NCBI GenBank assembly: GCA_024639905.1
Contig: JAHEGE010000001.1
Location: 62,001 to 126,000 of the forward strand
Reading direction: 5' to 3'
DNA from: Gammaproteobacteria bacterium
GTDB taxonomy: Bacteria; Pseudomonadota; Gammaproteobacteria; Pseudomonadales; Pseudohongiellaceae
Length of the DNA: 64,000 nt
Below, piece by piece: positions 1 through 7,761 of this stretch. Each line of letters starts with the position of its first letter. Position 1 is the stretch's first letter. A program made the translations under genes and the position numbers. The notes under the pieces were generated by a model, which searched no databases, was not told the origin of the DNA, and saw only the letters and a list, made by a program, of their open reading frames with translations.

Positions 1-575
1 GCGATGAAATTCTTTATATCATTGCGCGTGACAGGCTGCGGCAGGATATCGAGTTTGGCGGAGTCGTTGGCACTCAGATGAGCAACCTAGGCCTGCAGCT
101 TGGTTTGGAGGCGCTAAACGTGCCCTTCACGCGCACGCCGGTTGGCGATCGCTACGTCATGCAGGAGATGATTCAGCGTGGATGGAGCCTCGGCGGCGAG
201 TCGTCTGGGCATGTGATCTGTCTGGATCTCTCGAGCACCGGCGATGGCATAATCTCTGCGCTGCAGGCGCTCGCCGCTGTTGTGCATGGTGGCAAGCCGC
301 TGGCAGAACTGCGGGCACAGATGAACAAGCTGCCACAGAAGATGATTAATGTGCGGATCAATCGCGGCACTGAGCTCGTGGGCAACGCGCCCATCGTCGC
401 CGCCGTGCATGCTGTCGAAGCAGAGCTCGGCGCGCGCGGTCGGGTGTTGCTGCGTCCCTCGGGTACCGAACCGGTATTACGGGTTATGGTCGAGGGTGAG
501 GATGCCGCGGAGGTGAGCCGGCTCGCGGAGCAACTCGCGGAAGCGGTAAGCGCTGAAGTGGGCTCCACCGGCTAG
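1..575 (+). CDS. glmM: Phosphoglucosamine mutase, C-terminal part (cut by window edge)
   Basis: C-terminal part of GlmM, which converts glucosamine-6-phosphate to glucosamine-1-phosphate for UDP-GlcNAc, peptidoglycan and LPS synthesis in the cytoplasm. The reading frame is already open at the left edge (first complete codon at 3) and reads DEILYIIAR and then GTQMSNLG. It continues with GGESSGHVI (sugar-binding loop) and RPSGTEPVLRVMVEG (phosphate-binding domain 4), both family hallmarks. The ATG at 78 is internal, not the start. It is followed by tpiA and secG, the usual gammaproteobacterial order. Only about 190 of the roughly 445 residues lie in the window, so the catalytic serine is not visible. 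Confidence 0.95.
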   Translation, partial: DEILYIIARDRLRQDIEFGGVVGTQMSNLGLQLGLEALNVPFTRTPVGDRYVMQEMIQRGWSLGGESSGHVICLDLSSTGDGIISALQALAAVVHGGKPLAELRAQMNKLPQKMINVRINRGTELVGNAPIVAAVHAVEAELGARGRVLLRPSGTEPVLRVMVEGEDAAEVSRLAEQLAEAVSAEVGSTG

Positions 576-681
576 CACCGCAGCGGCGGTATTCTTGCAT
601 CACCCCAGCATCTTATGTAGACTTGCCGCCCGTTTCGATCGCGCTCACGCGCGTTTCGTCTGAAGAGGATGCCAACACCCT

Positions 682-1467
682 ATGCGACGCAAACTGGTTA
701 TTGGCAACTGGAAGATGCACGGGTCGCTCGAAGCCAACCACGCCCTAATAAGCGGGCTGGCAAAGGCACTTGAGAGACTTAGCGAGGCAGATAAGACACA
801 GGTCGTGATCTGCCCAGTGAGTGTCCATCTTGCCGCAGCCGCGCAGCAGCTAAATGGCTTGCCGGGGCAAATCGGTTTAGGCGCACAGAACGTGAGTCAT
901 GCAGCAAGCGGAGCGTACACCGGCGAAGTCGCCGCGAGTATGCTAGCCGAAGCCGGAGTGACGCTCGTTTTAGTGGGGCATTCCGAACGCCGAGAGCTGT
1001 TTGGCGAGGGCGACGCACTAGTCGCCGACAAGGTAGCCGCTGTTTTAGACGCGGGCATGACACCGGTGCTGTGTGTGGGCGAGTCGCTCGCACAAAGGCA
1101 GACCGGCGAAACAGAATCAGTGGTATTGAGGCAACTCAATGCCGCGGTGCAGCGAGTCGGTGTCGAAGGCATAGCTCGCAGCATCGTCGCCTATGAGCCC
1201 ATTTGGGCAATAGGTACGGGCGAGACAGCGACGCCCGAGCAAGCGCAAGAAGTACACGAGGCACTACGTAAGCGCCTAGCAGAGTTAGACGAAGACTTGG
1301 CCGCTAACACGCCGATCCTCTACGGAGGCAGCGTCAAGGCGAGCAACGCCGATGCGTTATTTGCGCAGCCGGATATCGATGGTGGACTTGTGGGAGGCGC
1401 GTCGCTAGATGCCGAAGAGTTCAGCGCGATTTGCGCGAGCAGCGCACGCAGCGGAGCAAGTGCTTAA
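682..1467 (+). CDS. tpiA: Triosephosphate isomerase
   Basis: Glycolytic and gluconeogenic enzyme interconverting dihydroxyacetone phosphate and glyceraldehyde-3-phosphate in the cytoplasm. The 261-residue protein has the full TIM signature: GNWKMHG with the substrate-binding Asn and Lys near the N-terminus, VGHSERRELFGE with the electrophilic His, YEPIWAIGTGETAT with the catalytic Glu and the flexible loop, and GGSVKASNA plus GGLVGGASL for phosphate binding. Length and motif spacing are normal. It lies about 105 bp after glmM and about 85 bp before secG, all on the same strand, as in many gammaproteobacteria where this block leads into tRNA-Leu. Confidence 0.97.
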   Translation: MRRKLVIGNWKMHGSLEANHALISGLAKALERLSEADKTQVVICPVSVHLAAAAQQLNGLPGQIGLGAQNVSHAASGAYTGEVAASMLAEAGVTLVLVGHSERRELFGEGDALVADKVAAVLDAGMTPVLCVGESLAQRQTGETESVVLRQLNAAVQRVGVEGIARSIVAYEPIWAIGTGETATPEQAQEVHEALRKRLAELDEDLAANTPILYGGSVKASNADALFAQPDIDGGLVGGASLDAEEFSAICASSARSGASA

Positions 1468-1551
1468 AGCGCCAAAAGTTTAAAGCGCCAGAAGATAGAC
1501 GCAGAATATCGGAAACAGAAAGAACTCAAAGAACGAATTAAGAGAACGAAT

Positions 1552-1947
1552 ATGGAATCAATCATCGTCATCGTCCACGTCGTCGTGGCTGTCGCGATCG
1601 TCGGCCTAGTGCTCCTGCAGCAGGGCAAAGGCGCCGACGCAGGCGCGTCATTTGGCTCCGGCGCGTCGCAGACCGTCTTCGGTTCATCCGGTTCGGGCAA
1701 CTTCTTGGTCCGCGCCACTGCGGTCTGCGCAACAATTTTTTTCGTCACTAGCCTATCGCTTTCGCTCGTGGCAAAGAATCAAACGGGCTTCGGCTCGACT
1801 TCCGGTATGCCAGTCGTCGATCCTTCGCTCCTTGAAACCCTGTCTACCAGCCAGCAGTCTGACCTTCCTCAGTTAGACGAAGACATGCCGGCAGTGGAAG
1901 ACAGCCAGGCAGACGTTCCGAGTCTGCCGGCAGGCGATGATCTCTAG
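1552..1947 (+). CDS. secG: Preprotein translocase subunit SecG
   Basis: Small inner-membrane subunit of the SecYEG channel that assists protein export. The 131-residue protein has a first hydrophobic helix at about 2-22, the conserved cytoplasmic loop LLQQGKGADAGASFGSGAS, and a second helix at about 54-75. These are the SecG hallmarks. The C-terminal tail after residue 85 is acidic and rich in Pro and Ser, longer than in E. coli SecG, and variable in the family. It sits directly before tRNA-Leu, the standard gammaproteobacterial position. Confidence 0.95.
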   Translation: MESIIVIVHVVVAVAIVGLVLLQQGKGADAGASFGSGASQTVFGSSGSGNFLVRATAVCATIFFVTSLSLSLVAKNQTGFGSTSGMPVVDPSLLETLSTSQQSDLPQLDEDMPAVEDSQADVPSLPAGDDL

Positions 1948-1967
1948 CGAAAAAGTTAAAGCTAGGC

Positions 1968-1980
1968 GATAATGCGCGCC
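1968..1980 (+). promoter_or_regulatory. Candidate -10 element for tRNA-Leu
   Basis: GATAAT followed by a GC-rich discriminator (GCGCGCC) lies about 30 bp before tRNA-Leu, as in stringently controlled stable-RNA promoters. I see no good -35 hexamer at the right distance, so this is tentative. The tRNA could also be made by read-through from secG. Confidence 0.35.
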
Positions 1981-2002
1981 TGTTGTGAATCAACGGAAAC
2001 AT

Positions 2003-2087
2003 GCGGATGTGGCGGAATTGGTAGACGCGCTATCTTGAGGGGGTAGTAACTTAGGTTGTGGGGGTTCAAGTCCCCCCATCCGCACCA
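2003..2087 (+). tRNA. tRNA-Leu (anticodon GAG)
   Basis: Class II (long variable arm) tRNA, 85 nt including an encoded CCA. The acceptor strands GCGGATG and CATCCGC pair perfectly, followed by A and CCA. The anticodon loop CTTGAGG gives GAG, reading CUC/CUU leucine codons. The T-arm GGTTCAAGTCC is canonical. It follows secG as in other gammaproteobacteria, but here the next gene is not tRNA-fMet, which lies about 8 kb downstream. Confidence 0.97.
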
Positions 2088-2115
2088 CACAAAAGGCTCC
2101 TCGGAGTCGAGAAAA

Positions 2116-2140
2116 GCCCTCTTAGTGAGGGCTTTTTTTT
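2116..2140 (+). terminator. Rho-independent terminator after tRNA-Leu
   Basis: Perfect six-base-pair stem GCCCTC/GAGGGC with a five-base loop, followed by eight T residues. It ends the secG/tRNA-Leu transcript 16 bp before the start of the DUF5916 gene, so that gene needs its own promoter or read-through. Confidence 0.92.
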
Positions 2141-2158
2141 AGCCATAGGTAATGAAGT

Positions 2159-4402
2159 ATGCGACTCGCCGACGTGAGAAAGACGTTAAGCCTTACAGTC
2201 TCAATCGTATTTTTTATCGGCATGAGCGCATCCGTCCTTGCCCAAGAAACAAGTGTGCAGAGTCGCGGTGTTGAGGCCAAGAGCTTCCGTGCGGTGCGCG
2301 TTGAGTCCGCGCCCGTGCTCGATGGTGTGTTGGACGACGAGGTCTGGCAGCAAGCAGAGAAGATTACCGACTTCCACCAGAGTCGCCCAGGCGATCACAC
2401 CGAGCCATCCGAAGACACCGAGCTGTATGTCGTCTACACCAAAGACGCGCTGTACGTTGCCGCGCGCATGTACGACAGCGATCCCGAACTGATCTCCGCG
2501 CCGACTATCCGCCATGGCCAAGGCCTGCCCTTCGACGACCGCTTGGTTATCATCCTCGACCCTTTTAATCAGGGCCGCGCAGGCTATCGCTTCGAGACGA
2601 ATCTGTTCGGCGTGCGCCACGATTCACTCTACGAAACACCGACATCGTTCCGCTTAGACTGGAACACGATCTGGGATACGGCGACGAATGTTGATGGCAA
2701 CAGCTGGGTCGCTGAGGTTGAAATTCCGTTTAAGTCCTTGCCTTTCGACCCCGCGCTAGACACCTGGGGTTTCAATTTTGGTCGTGGTATTCGTCGACGT
2801 AACGAAGAGATGGCTTGGGTGTCATTAGATCGCACGTTTAATCCGACGATTATGGGTGAAATGACTGGCCTCGAAGGGCTAGACCAAGGCGTGGGGTTGG
2901 ACATCGTGCCGACACTCGTAGGCTTGCAGCAGCGCCAGTTCTCGCCTGCGCTTAAAGAGCAGACTGTCGAGCCGACGCTTGACGCTTTCTACAGGCTGAC
3001 GCCCTCACTCAATGCGGCGTTAACTGTAAACACCGATTTCTCAGCTGCCGATGTTGATAATCGGCAGGTAAACCTGACGCGCTTTAATCTGTTTTTCCCA
3101 GAGCGACGCGACTTTTTCTTGAACGACTCGGATCTCTTTCAGTTTGGCAGCATTAGCCGCATGTCGGCAGGCAACAGTGCCACAGGCGGCGCCAGTCGAG
3201 AGAACGCGAGACCCTATTTTTCGCGTAAGATCGGCCTCGCCGGTAACGGGTCGCCGGTAGATATCGAGTATGGCGGCCGTGTGAGTGGTCGCGTTGGGCG
3301 CTTTAACATCGGCACGCTCGCGGTTCGCCAAGGAAACACCGACGAGGTAGCAGCCGCGGACATGTTAGTCACGCGCATTTCAGCTAATGTGTTGTCTGAC
3401 TCGAGAGTAGGATTTATTTACACCAATGGTGACCCAACGTCGAACATCGACAACAGCGTCATCGGCATCGACTTCAACTACGTTGACAGCAATATCCGCG
3501 ACGGCAGGCAGCTGCAAAGCAATGTGTTTTTTCAGCAGTCCGACACGCCTGAGTTGAATGGCGACGACGCCTCTTATGGCTTTGGCGTAGCGCTGCCTGC
3601 AAGCGAGGGGCTTCGCTCTCGCATCGGTTATAAAGTAGTCGAAAAGAATTTCAATCCCGCGATGGGCTATATCAATCGGTCTAATATTGAAGATTACACC
3701 GCAGATGTGGGCTACACGCATTTCTTCGCAGAAGGGCTCTTCCAAACCGCTTTCTCTGGCATCGACATGCAGCGAATCGACGTGATCGACGGCGGACTCC
3801 AAAGCGAGGTGATTGCTTATCGAGTTCTTGAGCTTGAAACCGTCACTCGTGACAGCCTGCGCGTGAACTATGTTGCTAACCGCGAAGTGGTCTTGCGACC
3901 GTTCACCATTTATCGCGAGCCTGGAAAAGAGGTGGTCATTCAACCAGGCAATTACGAGTTTGATGAGCAGGAGATCGGTTTTAACACCGGTGGGCAAAGA
4001 GAATTTTCAGGTGGGCTGAGCTATCGCACTGGCGATTTCTATAATGGCGAACGCCAAAACATGAATGCGAGTTTCGCCTGGAATCAATCGCGTTACTTCC
4101 GCGCGACTGTACAGGTGGATTGGAATAGTATTGAACTGCCACAAGGTGATTTTATCACGCGCCTGAGCAGTGTTAATACCCAGGTCGCCTTCACGCCTGA
4201 GCTGTACTGGATTACCTTGGCCCAGTACGACAATATTTCAGAAGAAATTGGCATCAATACGCGGCTGCAGTGGATACCTAAGGCCGGCCAAGAGGCGCTG
4301 ATCGTTCTCAATCACAACATGCAGGATCAGGACAGAGACAATCGCTTCGATACCGCGCGCTCGGATTTTTCGCTGCGGCTGAGGTACACCTTCAGGTTCT
4401 AA
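2159..4402 (+). CDS. Exported DUF5916 / CBM9-like beta-barrel protein
   Basis: A 747-residue exported protein. It begins with a Sec signal peptide (about 1-28, ending VLAQ). A CBM9/DOMON-like domain spans about 45-240, with the typical start APVLDGVLDDEVWQQA and LYVAARMYDSDP. A large DUF5916 region, predicted to form an outer-membrane barrel, follows, with alternating strands and a terminal LRLRYTFRF ending in Phe. The family is common in marine heterotrophs; its substrate is unknown and sugar or glycan binding is only inferred from the CBM9 homology. First gene of the block between the two tRNA genes, just 16 bp after a strong terminator. Confidence 0.85.
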   Translation: MRLADVRKTLSLTVSIVFFIGMSASVLAQETSVQSRGVEAKSFRAVRVESAPVLDGVLDDEVWQQAEKITDFHQSRPGDHTEPSEDTELYVVYTKDALYVAARMYDSDPELISAPTIRHGQGLPFDDRLVIILDPFNQGRAGYRFETNLFGVRHDSLYETPTSFRLDWNTIWDTATNVDGNSWVAEVEIPFKSLPFDPALDTWGFNFGRGIRRRNEEMAWVSLDRTFNPTIMGEMTGLEGLDQGVGLDIVPTLVGLQQRQFSPALKEQTVEPTLDAFYRLTPSLNAALTVNTDFSAADVDNRQVNLTRFNLFFPERRDFFLNDSDLFQFGSISRMSAGNSATGGASRENARPYFSRKIGLAGNGSPVDIEYGGRVSGRVGRFNIGTLAVRQGNTDEVAAADMLVTRISANVLSDSRVGFIYTNGDPTSNIDNSVIGIDFNYVDSNIRDGRQLQSNVFFQQSDTPELNGDDASYGFGVALPASEGLRSRIGYKVVEKNFNPAMGYINRSNIEDYTADVGYTHFFAEGLFQTAFSGIDMQRIDVIDGGLQSEVIAYRVLELETVTRDSLRVNYVANREVVLRPFTIYREPGKEVVIQPGNYEFDEQEIGFNTGGQREFSGGLSYRTGDFYNGERQNMNASFAWNQSRYFRATVQVDWNSIELPQGDFITRLSSVNTQVAFTPELYWITLAQYDNISEEIGINTRLQWIPKAGQEALIVLNHNMQDQDRDNRFDTARSDFSLRLRYTFRF

Positions 4403-4472
4403 CGCAGCTTTGCTTCACGCCGACGCGTTTACCCGTTACTCTGCGAAGCTACGACAGCAGCGGAGCGAGAAG

Positions 4473-5393
4473 ATGCTACAGGCACAAAGCGCAAGATCCA
4501 TTCAAACCACACAGCGAGCTCGATGGGCGCAACGATCGCTGTGGGCGCTCGCTGCGCTGACGCTAGCCTGTGATAGCGCTCTCGCTCAAACGCCTGATCG
4601 CCTTAACAAGGCCATCGAACTTTTCGAGGCGGGCCAACCCGCCGTCGGCCTCCTCGCCTTCGATTACTCGCTTAACAATGCCCGCAGCCTCGCGCGGTCC
4701 GACCTCGATTTTATTATTATCGACATGGAACACGCGCCCTACGATGTCGAGCGCCTTCGTCAGTTCCTGCTCGGCATGACCGATAAGCGAGCGATTCTCG
4801 AGACCGGCTCGTTACAGCCTTCGGTGGTGCCTTTCGTGCGCATTCCCGCCATCGGTCAAGAGAACCTGCTGTCTATGACTAAACAGGTGCTCGACGTTGG
4901 CGCCTTCGGCGTGATGTTTCCGTCAATAAATTCGGCCGCCGAAGCTGAGAAAGCGGTGCGGGCGATGCGTTATCCACAGCTGCTCGGCGCCGAAGACTCT
5001 GAGCCCAAGGGGCTGCGCGGGCGCAACCCATCGAATGCGCGATGGTATTGGGGCATCGAAGACTACCATGCGCGTGCAGACGTGTGGCCGCTGGATCCTC
5101 GCGGCGAACTGCTCGCCATCATTCAAATCGAAACACTGGAAGCTGTAGAAGCTGCCGACGCCATCATGTCGGTACCAGGTGTAGGCGCGATCTTCATCGG
5201 GCCATTAGACCTCGCGACCGATATGGGCTACGCCAGCGCCTCGGCGCCGGAAGTCGAGGCTCAGATCCAGAAAGTATTGGCCGCCTGCCTGGCCCACGAC
5301 GTTCCCTGCGCCATCACCACCAACGCCGAATCCATCGAGCGCCGCCTCCAGCAGGGCTTCAGATTAGTCACCCGAGGCGTAGACGCAAACTAA
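4473..5393 (+). CDS. Exported HpcH/HpaI-type aldolase family protein
   Basis: About 306 residues when started at the ATG at 4473, which has GGAG seven bases upstream; an in-frame TTG at 4410 has none. The N-terminus is a signal peptide (basic stretch, then LWALAALTLA, cleavage near ALAQ), unlike the cytosolic HpaI aldolases. The barrel motifs are present: IIIDMEHAPYD, FVRIPA, GVMFPSINS, the metal-ligand Glu in IIQIETLEA and the Asp in IGPLDLATDMG. HpaI enzymes cleave 2-keto-3-deoxy acids; an exported role is unknown. The stop codon directly touches an inverted repeat at 5394, and the protein ends soon after the GFRLVTRG strand, so the tail may be truncated. Confidence 0.8.
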   Translation: MLQAQSARSIQTTQRARWAQRSLWALAALTLACDSALAQTPDRLNKAIELFEAGQPAVGLLAFDYSLNNARSLARSDLDFIIIDMEHAPYDVERLRQFLLGMTDKRAILETGSLQPSVVPFVRIPAIGQENLLSMTKQVLDVGAFGVMFPSINSAAEAEKAVRAMRYPQLLGAEDSEPKGLRGRNPSNARWYWGIEDYHARADVWPLDPRGELLAIIQIETLEAVEAADAIMSVPGVGAIFIGPLDLATDMGYASASAPEVEAQIQKVLAACLAHDVPCAITTNAESIERRLQQGFRLVTRGVDAN

Positions 5394-5472
5394 CCCGGGG
5401 TCAGGTCTTTCATCGATGCATTTAGCTGCACCTATCGCAATTATATGCATCGATGAAAGACCTGACCCCGGG
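5394..5472. repeat. REP-like inverted repeat, copy A
   Basis: Two 28-nt arms (5394-5421 and 5445-5472) are perfect reverse complements separated by 23 nt. The core is GGGGTCAGGTCTTTC. The element begins directly after the aldolase stop and ends 12 nt from the YeeE/YedE stop, so it sits between two convergent genes. There is no T-tract, so it is not a classical terminator. The same arm recurs at 6657, 9169 and 49950. Confidence 0.93.
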
Positions 5473-5483
5473 CGTTGCCGGCG

Positions 5484-6635
5484 TTAGAGTCGGAAGAGGG
5501 GGCGAAGTTTTGTGCCTAGTGTGCTGCCGGCGAAGGCTGCGACGAACCAGAGCCAGCCGTGTAGGCTGGTGGAAGAGATGCCGCCAAAATACGCGCCGAT
5601 ATTGCAGCCGTAAGCGATGCGAGCGCCATAGCCTAGCATCAGGCCGCCAATCACCGCGGCGAGTAGTGAGCGCAGTGGGAGCCGTAGCGAAGGCGCAAAT
5701 TTTCCGGCGAGACCTGCGGCCAACAGCGCGCCAAGCATGATACCGAAATTCATCACAGACGTGACGTCGGCGAGGACGCTTTTTTGAAGTGATGCGGCCG
5801 AACCTGCGCGCTCCCAATATTCCCAGCCCGAAACATCGAGGCCCACATAGGTGGCAATCTTGGCGCCCCAGAGCGTGAATGCTGACGTGACTCCCCACGG
5901 GCGCCCAGCCAGCATGAGTGTCGATACGTTGACTGCGGATAACGCCAGCGCACCGGCAATGAGCGGCCACGGCCCGCGTAAAAAGGTATAGCCATTGCTC
6001 GCAAAGTCGCGTGCTGTAACGACACCCCGCAGGCGTTGGTAGGCAACTGAGGCAGCCCAGACGCCTGCAAACAGCAGCAAACTCACGCCGATGCCGGCGC
6101 CGATGCCTAAGCGCTCTGTCAGCGCAAAGGGAGCGAGGCTTGGGACCGTCTGCCAAAACCCCCATTGCCAGCTACCGATGAGTGAGCCGGCAATAAATGC
6201 GGCGAGCGTGACGAGCATCCGCATATTGCCCCCGCCCGCGGTGAACAAGGTTCCCGATGCGCACCCTCCACCCAATTGCATCCCCACACCAAATAAGAAA
6301 GCGCCAAAAACGATGGCCATGCTGAGTGGAGCGACGCTGCCACGCAGAGGGGTGCCAGCCACTTCCCCTTGGGCGATGAGTAGTGAGAACACGACGACGG
6401 TAACCGCGAGCATGAACATTTGCGCTCTCAGTCCCTCGCCGTTGCCGGTAAGTGCGACCTCTCGCCATGCGGCGGTGAAACCGAACGCAGCGTGGTAGAG
6501 GATGATGCCGGCGCAGGTGCCAACGAAAAATAAGGCTGCTTGTCGCCAGCCGTAATTTACTGCGAGCAGTGCAGCGAGAGCGGCCACCCCAGCGAGGCTG
6601 CCGATGATCGCGCTTTGATTGACGTTCCGTGTCAC
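5484..6635 (-). CDS. YeeE/YedE (TsuA-type) sulfur-compound transporter
   Basis: Polytopic inner-membrane protein of 383 residues with about ten hydrophobic helices. The two family signatures are present: GMQLGGGCASGTLFTAGGG in the first half and GYGARIAYGCNIGAYFGG in the second. Their cysteines correspond to those that relay thiosulfate through TsuA, so import of thiosulfate or a related sulfur compound is likely; the exact substrate is inferred. GTG start with GGAG seven bases upstream. No adjacent TsuB/TusA-like partner is seen. The gene is bracketed by two copies of the same inverted repeat (5394-5472 and 6657-6734). Confidence 0.88.
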   Translation of the reverse strand: MTRNVNQSAIIGSLAGVAALAALLAVNYGWRQAALFFVGTCAGIILYHAAFGFTAAWREVALTGNGEGLRAQMFMLAVTVVVFSLLIAQGEVAGTPLRGSVAPLSMAIVFGAFLFGVGMQLGGGCASGTLFTAGGGNMRMLVTLAAFIAGSLIGSWQWGFWQTVPSLAPFALTERLGIGAGIGVSLLLFAGVWAASVAYQRLRGVVTARDFASNGYTFLRGPWPLIAGALALSAVNVSTLMLAGRPWGVTSAFTLWGAKIATYVGLDVSGWEYWERAGSAASLQKSVLADVTSVMNFGIMLGALLAAGLAGKFAPSLRLPLRSLLAAVIGGLMLGYGARIAYGCNIGAYFGGISSTSLHGWLWFVAAFAGSTLGTKLRPLFRL

Positions 6636-6656
6636 GGATGAACTCCCTAATTCAAA

Positions 6657-6734
6657 CCTGGGTCAGGTCTTTCATCGGCGCATCTAGTGGCGATAAATGC
6701 AGCTAAATGCATCGATGAAAGACCTGACCCCGGG
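6657..6734. repeat. REP-like inverted repeat, copy B
   Basis: Right arm 6707-6734 is identical to that of copy A. The left arm 6657-6683 is degenerate (one base shorter, GGCGCAT in place of GATGCAT). It lies between the YeeE/YedE start and the methyltransferase stop, two bases beyond the latter, on the minus-strand transcript. With copy A it brackets the transporter gene. Confidence 0.9.
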
Positions 6735-6736
6735 GT

Positions 6737-7486
6737 TCATTTTGTGTAGACGACTAGGAATTGGCTGGTGTTGCCGCGCACGGCGGGCGCGAAGACGCCG
6801 ACGTCTAGTGGGTCGTCGGCATTCTTGAGCAGATCGGAGGTGCGTGCGACGCTGAGTCCGGCGCCGCGTGCGAGATCAGTAATAACGCTCTCGGCGACGC
6901 GGTGAAGTGTGCCGCCGGCTTCGATGCCGGTGCCCTCTGGCGCAATGTGGTCGGATGCTACCAAGACACCGCCGGGTTTAAGCACGCGAGCGATTTCCGC
7001 GAAACTCTTAGCGGGGTCGCCCATGCTGTTGCCTTCGGGCGCGAAGCCTAGCTCGTGGGGGCCTTGGATCCACGTCACCATGTCGATGCTGTTGTCAGCA
7101 ACATCCAAGGCGTCAAAATTAGTGATGCTCACGGTGACGTTGGCCAAGCGATTGTTCGCCGTACGCAAGTCGATACCGTCACCCACAAAGCCCATGAGGC
7201 CGGGCGCATGTTGAAGGATCACACTGCCATTAGCGCCTACTGCTCGGCTCAAAATTTCGGTGTAATAGCCGCCGCCTGCTTCGAGCTCGAGCACCTGCAT
7301 GCCGGTCTCGAGGCCGGCGAAGTTGAGTACCTCGACCGGCATGCGGCGTGCATCAGCCTCGGCGTCGGCTGCCGGGCGGTCGGGATGCTGAAGCGCCGCC
7401 GCGACGTCAGCGTCTGCAGCTAAGATTTGCGAGCTGGTGAGTAAAAGCGCAATCGCGCTGGCGAAGAGCCGAGAGGTGAGAGTCAT
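6737..7486 (-). CDS. Exported class I SAM-dependent methyltransferase-like protein
   Basis: A 249-residue protein with a clear signal peptide (about 1-23, SAIALLLTSSQILAAD), followed by a Rossmann methyltransferase fold. Motif I reads VLELEAGGGYYTEIL at about residue 65, and FAEIARVLKPGGVLVASDH is the usual motif before strand 5. Export is odd because SAM is cytoplasmic; related exported proteins are widespread in marine proteobacteria and their activity is unproven. ATG start with GGAG eight bases upstream. It is divergent from the copper-monooxygenase gene at 7762 across a 275-bp gap. Confidence 0.82.
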   Translation of the reverse strand: MTLTSRLFASAIALLLTSSQILAADADVAAALQHPDRPAADAEADARRMPVEVLNFAGLETGMQVLELEAGGGYYTEILSRAVGANGSVILQHAPGLMGFVGDGIDLRTANNRLANVTVSITNFDALDVADNSIDMVTWIQGPHELGFAPEGNSMGDPAKSFAEIARVLKPGGVLVASDHIAPEGTGIEAGGTLHRVAESVITDLARGAGLSVARTSDLLKNADDPLDVGVFAPAVRGNTSQFLVVYTK

Positions 7487-7713
7487 TGCCTGTTCTCCAT
7501 TTAAGTGATGTGCTGTCGCAGCCTCTGCGTTACACAGGAATCTTGCGTTGGGCTTGGCGTTTACTAATGTCTTGATTAAACCCTACCCGAGGGCTGGCGG
7601 TCTAGCACTTAGCAGGAAGTGTGGAACAGAGAAGTACGCGCAGATACTGCGCATAACCCGCACCGCGAGCCCTCTCAGCATCGGCGCCAGTACTTGCGGA
7701 GAGCGCGGTTTCT

Positions 7714-7727
7714 ATGACATAAATCAA
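7714..7727. promoter_or_regulatory. Candidate FNR/Anr-type box upstream of copper monooxygenase
   Basis: ATGAC-N4-ATCAA matches the TTGAT-N4-ATCAA consensus at eight of ten positions. It lies 34 nt before the start codon at 7762. The remainder of the 7487-7761 gap shows no gene. If FNR acted as a class II activator the transcript would start almost at the ATG, so repression or another arrangement is equally possible. Confidence 0.4.
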
Positions 7728-7761
7728 CATTCAAAAATAATAATCAGTAAGGAGATGCTCC

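Noticed and set aside
5422-6165. 247-codon minus-strand frame inside the YeeE/YedE gene region
   Set aside because: Same strand but shifted frame relative to the clear transporter; its product is Arg/Cys-rich and unlike any protein.
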